Source: Fibrobacterota bacterium (GTDB lineage: Bacteria > Fibrobacterota > Fibrobacteria > UBA11236). From it: a stretch of 64,000 nt of DNA. Of the stretch, positions 61,700 to 64,000 are shown piece after piece. The notes beneath the pieces are model-generated. The model was not told where the DNA came from. It made no database searches and saw only the letters and a list, made by a program, of their open reading frames with translations. A program made the translations under genes and the position numbers. The stretch spans positions 1-64,000 of the forward strand of contig JAHFCH010000005.1 in assembly GCA_023249635.1 (NCBI GenBank), read 5' to 3'. Positions within the stretch are counted from its first letter, which is position 1, and every line of letters begins with the position of its first letter.

Positions 61700-63397
61700 T
61701 CAGGGAACCAGGAATTTCGCGGATATTTCGCGATCACCCGTGTGCAATGTCGCCAAGTAGGCCCCGGCTTTAAGGCCGGCGGGCAACAGGAATTCCCGGC
61801 TACCGCCGCGCTGCAATTTCCGGGTGCCACGACCGCGGAAATCGCTCAGGCGGCAGACGGCCCCGCCCTCCAGGGCCGCCCCGCTGATGACCAACCGGCT
61901 TCCGGACGCGGTAAAGGAGATACGCGGCGCCGAGCTCCCCGGCAGAATGCCGTTGCCGGCGTTTCCCGTAGTCACGAACAAGGTCTTGGCGACGGAAGGC
62001 ACGCCGGCGCTGTCCAGCAGGAAGAGCATGTGCGGACCCGGGGTGGTGAGAATGGAATCGGCCGGGGCCTTCACCTTCACGCCGCCCGCCACCTTGGTGA
62101 AGGAGAGCCGATTGAAATCCTGGTTCTGGTTGAAAGCATGCGTCATGGCCGGGGATTTGATTAGTGTAACCTGCGCGATACGGGGGGAGGATGTCGTCAT
62201 CAGGAACTCTCCGCCGTAATACAGCGTATCCGGGGCCGCGTCGATGAAGGGGCGCGTTCCGCCCTTGAACAGGTACGGCGGATCGAAATATTCGAAATCG
62301 GGATGCTCGTCCTCGTAAGGATCCCCGGGATGGCCCCCGCCGCCGGTGAGTACGCGCGCGTCGGGCATGAGAATGGCGATGGAATGGTAGATGCGCAGCG
62401 TTTTCGCGGCCGCCCAGGTGGTCCAATGTCCGGTCTTGGGATCGAACATCTCGGCATTGAAGACGGCGCCGGATGCGTTATTGTCGCCGCTGGCGCCGGT
62501 GCCGCCCGTGACCATGACGGTGCCGTCGGGCAGCACGGTGGCGGTATGGTGGCGGCGCGCGAACTTCATGGGTTCGGCTTCGGTCCAGGCCGGTTTCGCC
62601 GCATTGATGTCGATCAATTCCACCGAGGCCGTAGGCGGGTCGATGGACCCCCCGCAAATCATGATCTTGCCGGGCTCGTACATGGCCGAGGATCCGTAAT
62701 TGCGGTTGAGATGGCTGTTGGTCACCGCGACGTTGGTCCAGCCCCCGCGGCCCTGGGTATTGAGCATGCGCGTTTGGCTTTCCGGGCCGGCCATGAAGGC
62801 CTTGTCCTTGCCGACCACGTACATGAACGGGTACCAAGGCAACGCGAGTTCCGCGCTGTCGAGGGTGCGCAGCTTACGGGTGCGCGAGTCGAAGATCTGC
62901 GGCATGGGGTTGCCGACCGACTTGGTGATGTCCCCGCTGATCATGAGCACGTCGCCGTTGGGCAGGTTGATGGCGGTGGGATACCAACGGCCCGCGTTCA
63001 TCCGGGGCAGGCTCTGGTCCCAGGTACCGGCCTTCCAGTTGTAAATGCTGATCTTGTCCTCTCCCACGAAATCCTCGATGTGCCCGCCCACCACCATCAC
63101 ATCGCCGTTGCGCAGGAAGGTATGCCCGGCGCAGAACAGGTCATAGCTGGTGGGCGGAGTCTTCACGTTGGTTTTGCTGACCGGATCCCACAGGCGGGGA
63201 TTCATATCATGGGTGCCTTCGTCATGCCGGTCCCAATACAGGATTTTCCCGTTGGGGAGCAGGATGACATGGATGGGAACCAGTCCCGTATTGATCAGAG
63301 GTTCGAATTGCCCTAACGCCGAGGGCTGGGCCTGCGGGGAAAGGGAGGTCAACAGGAGCGTGATGGGCAGCAAGAGCCGCAGGATTTCGCGATGCAT
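61700..63397 (-). CDS. Galactose oxidase-like copper radical oxidase with sorting-like C-terminus
   Basis: A 565-residue secreted kelch-propeller enzyme of the galactose oxidase/GlxA family. Signal peptide 1-24. All copper-radical residues have counterparts: Cys89 in DLFCAGHTF and Tyr139 in GRWYPTA for the Cys-Tyr crosslink, axial Tyr337 and His338 in RIYHSIAI, His420 in MTHAFNQNQDFNRLSF of the C-terminal DUF1929 domain. These enzymes oxidise alcohols or aldehydes with release of hydrogen peroxide. The last 75 residues (ISFTASGSRLVISGA, LKAGAYLATLHTG) are a sorting-like tail. ATG 63397 is used because the frame beyond runs antisense through marR. Confidence 0.9.
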   Translation of the reverse strand: MHREILRLLLPITLLLTSLSPQAQPSALGQFEPLINTGLVPIHVILLPNGKILYWDRHDEGTHDMNPRLWDPVSKTNVKTPPTSYDLFCAGHTFLRNGDVMVVGGHIEDFVGEDKISIYNWKAGTWDQSLPRMNAGRWYPTAINLPNGDVLMISGDITKSVGNPMPQIFDSRTRKLRTLDSAELALPWYPFMYVVGKDKAFMAGPESQTRMLNTQGRGGWTNVAVTNSHLNRNYGSSAMYEPGKIMICGGSIDPPTASVELIDINAAKPAWTEAEPMKFARRHHTATVLPDGTVMVTGGTGASGDNNASGAVFNAEMFDPKTGHWTTWAAAKTLRIYHSIAILMPDARVLTGGGGHPGDPYEDEHPDFEYFDPPYLFKGGTRPFIDAAPDTLYYGGEFLMTTSSPRIAQVTLIKSPAMTHAFNQNQDFNRLSFTKVAGGVKVKAPADSILTTPGPHMLFLLDSAGVPSVAKTLFVTTGNAGNGILPGSSAPRISFTASGSRLVISGAALEGGAVCRLSDFRGRGTRKLQRGGSREFLLPAGLKAGAYLATLHTGDREISAKFLVP

Positions 63398-63462
63398 GAT
63401 GCCAATAGAATACCACCGCTCCGGTCCCGCTGGCCGCGCTGGAATATTTGGGAAATACCCAT

Positions 63463-63494
63463 TTGCAACATTCGTTATAACAGATATATTATAA
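63463..63494 (+). promoter_or_regulatory. marR promoter with inverted-repeat operator
   Basis: TTGCAA (63463-63468) and TATATT (63485-63490) with a 16-base spacer form a sigma70-like promoter. TTATAA at 63475-63480 and 63489-63494, eight bases apart, make an inverted repeat over the -10 region, four bases before the marR ATG. On the other strand TATAAT (63494-63489) could serve the divergent oxidase gene. Confidence 0.6.
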
Positions 63495-63497
63495 GCC

Positions 63498-63968
63498 ATG
63501 GCGCAGAACATCCAGTCGGAAATCAAACAGCGGAAACCTTTCACTTGCCGCGAAGAGGAGCTCTTCCTCAACATCCTTCGCACCTCGGATCTGCTACAGC
63601 GTCGCAGCGTGGATGTGTTGCGTCCGGCCGATCTTTCGGTTACCCAGTATAACGTGCTCCGCATCCTGCGCGGCGCAGCCGGCGACGGCCTGGCCTGCGG
63701 GGAAATCAGCGAACGCATGGTCACGCGCGATCCGGACATCACGCGCCTGCTCGATCGCTTGGAGAAGCGGGGCCTGGTGGCGCGCACCCGCGAAAAGGCC
63801 GATCGCCGCGTGGTCACCGCGCGCATCACCGCCGCGGGACTGGACCTGCTCAAAAAGCTCGACGACTCCGTACTGCGCATGCACAAAGCCCAGTTGGGCC
63901 ACATGGACGCCAAGGCCCAGGAGCAGCTGATCCGCTTGTTGGAATCCTCCCGGGAAAAGCTGCCCTGA
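63498..63968 (+). CDS. MarR family transcriptional regulator
   Basis: A 156-residue winged-helix regulator: LSVTQYNVLRILRGAAGDGL, CGEISERMVTRDPDITRLLD (recognition helix), RLEKRGLVARTREKADRRVV (wing with conserved D-R-R) and ITAAGLDLLKKLDD. MarR proteins bind palindromes near their own promoters and release DNA on binding small phenolics or on oxidation. Divergence from the copper oxidase, with an inverted repeat between, makes joint control plausible. Confidence 0.92.
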   Translation: MAQNIQSEIKQRKPFTCREEELFLNILRTSDLLQRRSVDVLRPADLSVTQYNVLRILRGAAGDGLACGEISERMVTRDPDITRLLDRLEKRGLVARTREKADRRVVTARITAAGLDLLKKLDDSVLRMHKAQLGHMDAKAQEQLIRLLESSREKLP

Positions 63969-64000
63969 TCCCGGCTTCTTGTTAGTTTGAAGAACCGTGA

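Noticed and set aside
63398-63913. N-terminal extension of the copper oxidase by 172 residues
   Set aside because: It would run antisense through the marR gene and place Ser/Arg-rich sequence before a good signal peptide at 63397.

Overview
The window looks like a GC-rich chromosome segment from the phylum Fibrobacterota, probably an environmental rather than rumen lineage. The main clues are two TIGR02147/DUF4423-type regulators (a family expanded in Fibrobacter and also known in Bdellovibrio), many secreted proteins with short C-terminal beta-sandwich tails resembling type IX secretion sorting domains, and a Gram-negative envelope repertoire of secretin, outer-membrane barrels and lipoproteins. 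This assignment is inference, because there is no rRNA or phylogenetic marker of high resolution. I saw no tRNA, rRNA, CRISPR array or intact insertion sequence.

Layout. (1) 1-11211, plus strand: the end of a large Ig-like, calcium-motif adhesin, a barrel-like protein, then a type IV pilus/type II secretion operon: pilC, five prepilin-like genes, pilM, pilN, pilO, pilP and the secretin pilQ. (2) 11235-12701: an AAA/DUF4143 ATPase with its own sigma70-like promoter, beside the remnant of a helix-turn-helix gene. (3) 12679-18875, minus strand: cluster A, a TIGR02147 regulator overlapping a LamG lipoprotein gene, then two proteins related to PVC/Bacteroidota beta-propeller dehydrogenases and a DUF1080 protein. 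(4) 19211-23784, plus: pilB with an unusual N-terminal domain, a TonB/AgmX-like protein and a lipoprotein. (5) 23822-25430: a tripartite hipBST toxin-antitoxin locus with three palindromic operators. (6) 25440-32310: a zinc-ribbon membrane protein, an AidB-like acyl-CoA dehydrogenase and a full-length Lhr helicase. (7) 32307-43273, minus: cluster B, again TIGR02147 regulator plus LamG lipoprotein, then a Tat-exported Gfo/Idh/MocA oxidoreductase, a HEAT-repeat protein, three tandem paralogous outer-membrane proteins and a DUF1080 protein. (8) 43377-52501: M6 metalloprotease, LEA14-like lipoprotein, ABC-F ATPase, TauE/SafE exporter, surface protein, fumarase C, Bro-N/DinD-like protein and an unknown protein. 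(9) 52546-64000: a GH17 glucanase, four PQQ-type sugar dehydrogenases, a DUF2156 protein, a small unknown protein, a galactose-oxidase-like copper radical enzyme and a divergent MarR regulator.

How it works together. The two pilus loci should supply one machine: PilB drives PilC, PilMNOP connects them to the PilQ secretin, and the prepilins form the fibre; the retraction ATPase and prepilin peptidase are not in this window. Clusters A and B look like two copies of one design: a regulator translationally coupled to a surface lipoprotein with a glycan-binding fold, followed by extracytoplasmic oxidoreductases and DUF1080 (3-keto-glycoside cleaving) proteins. I propose these as sensing-and-oxidation loci for glycosides. 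With the four PQQ dehydrogenases, the GH17 enzyme and the copper radical oxidase, the window suggests a cell that oxidises sugars outside the cytoplasm.
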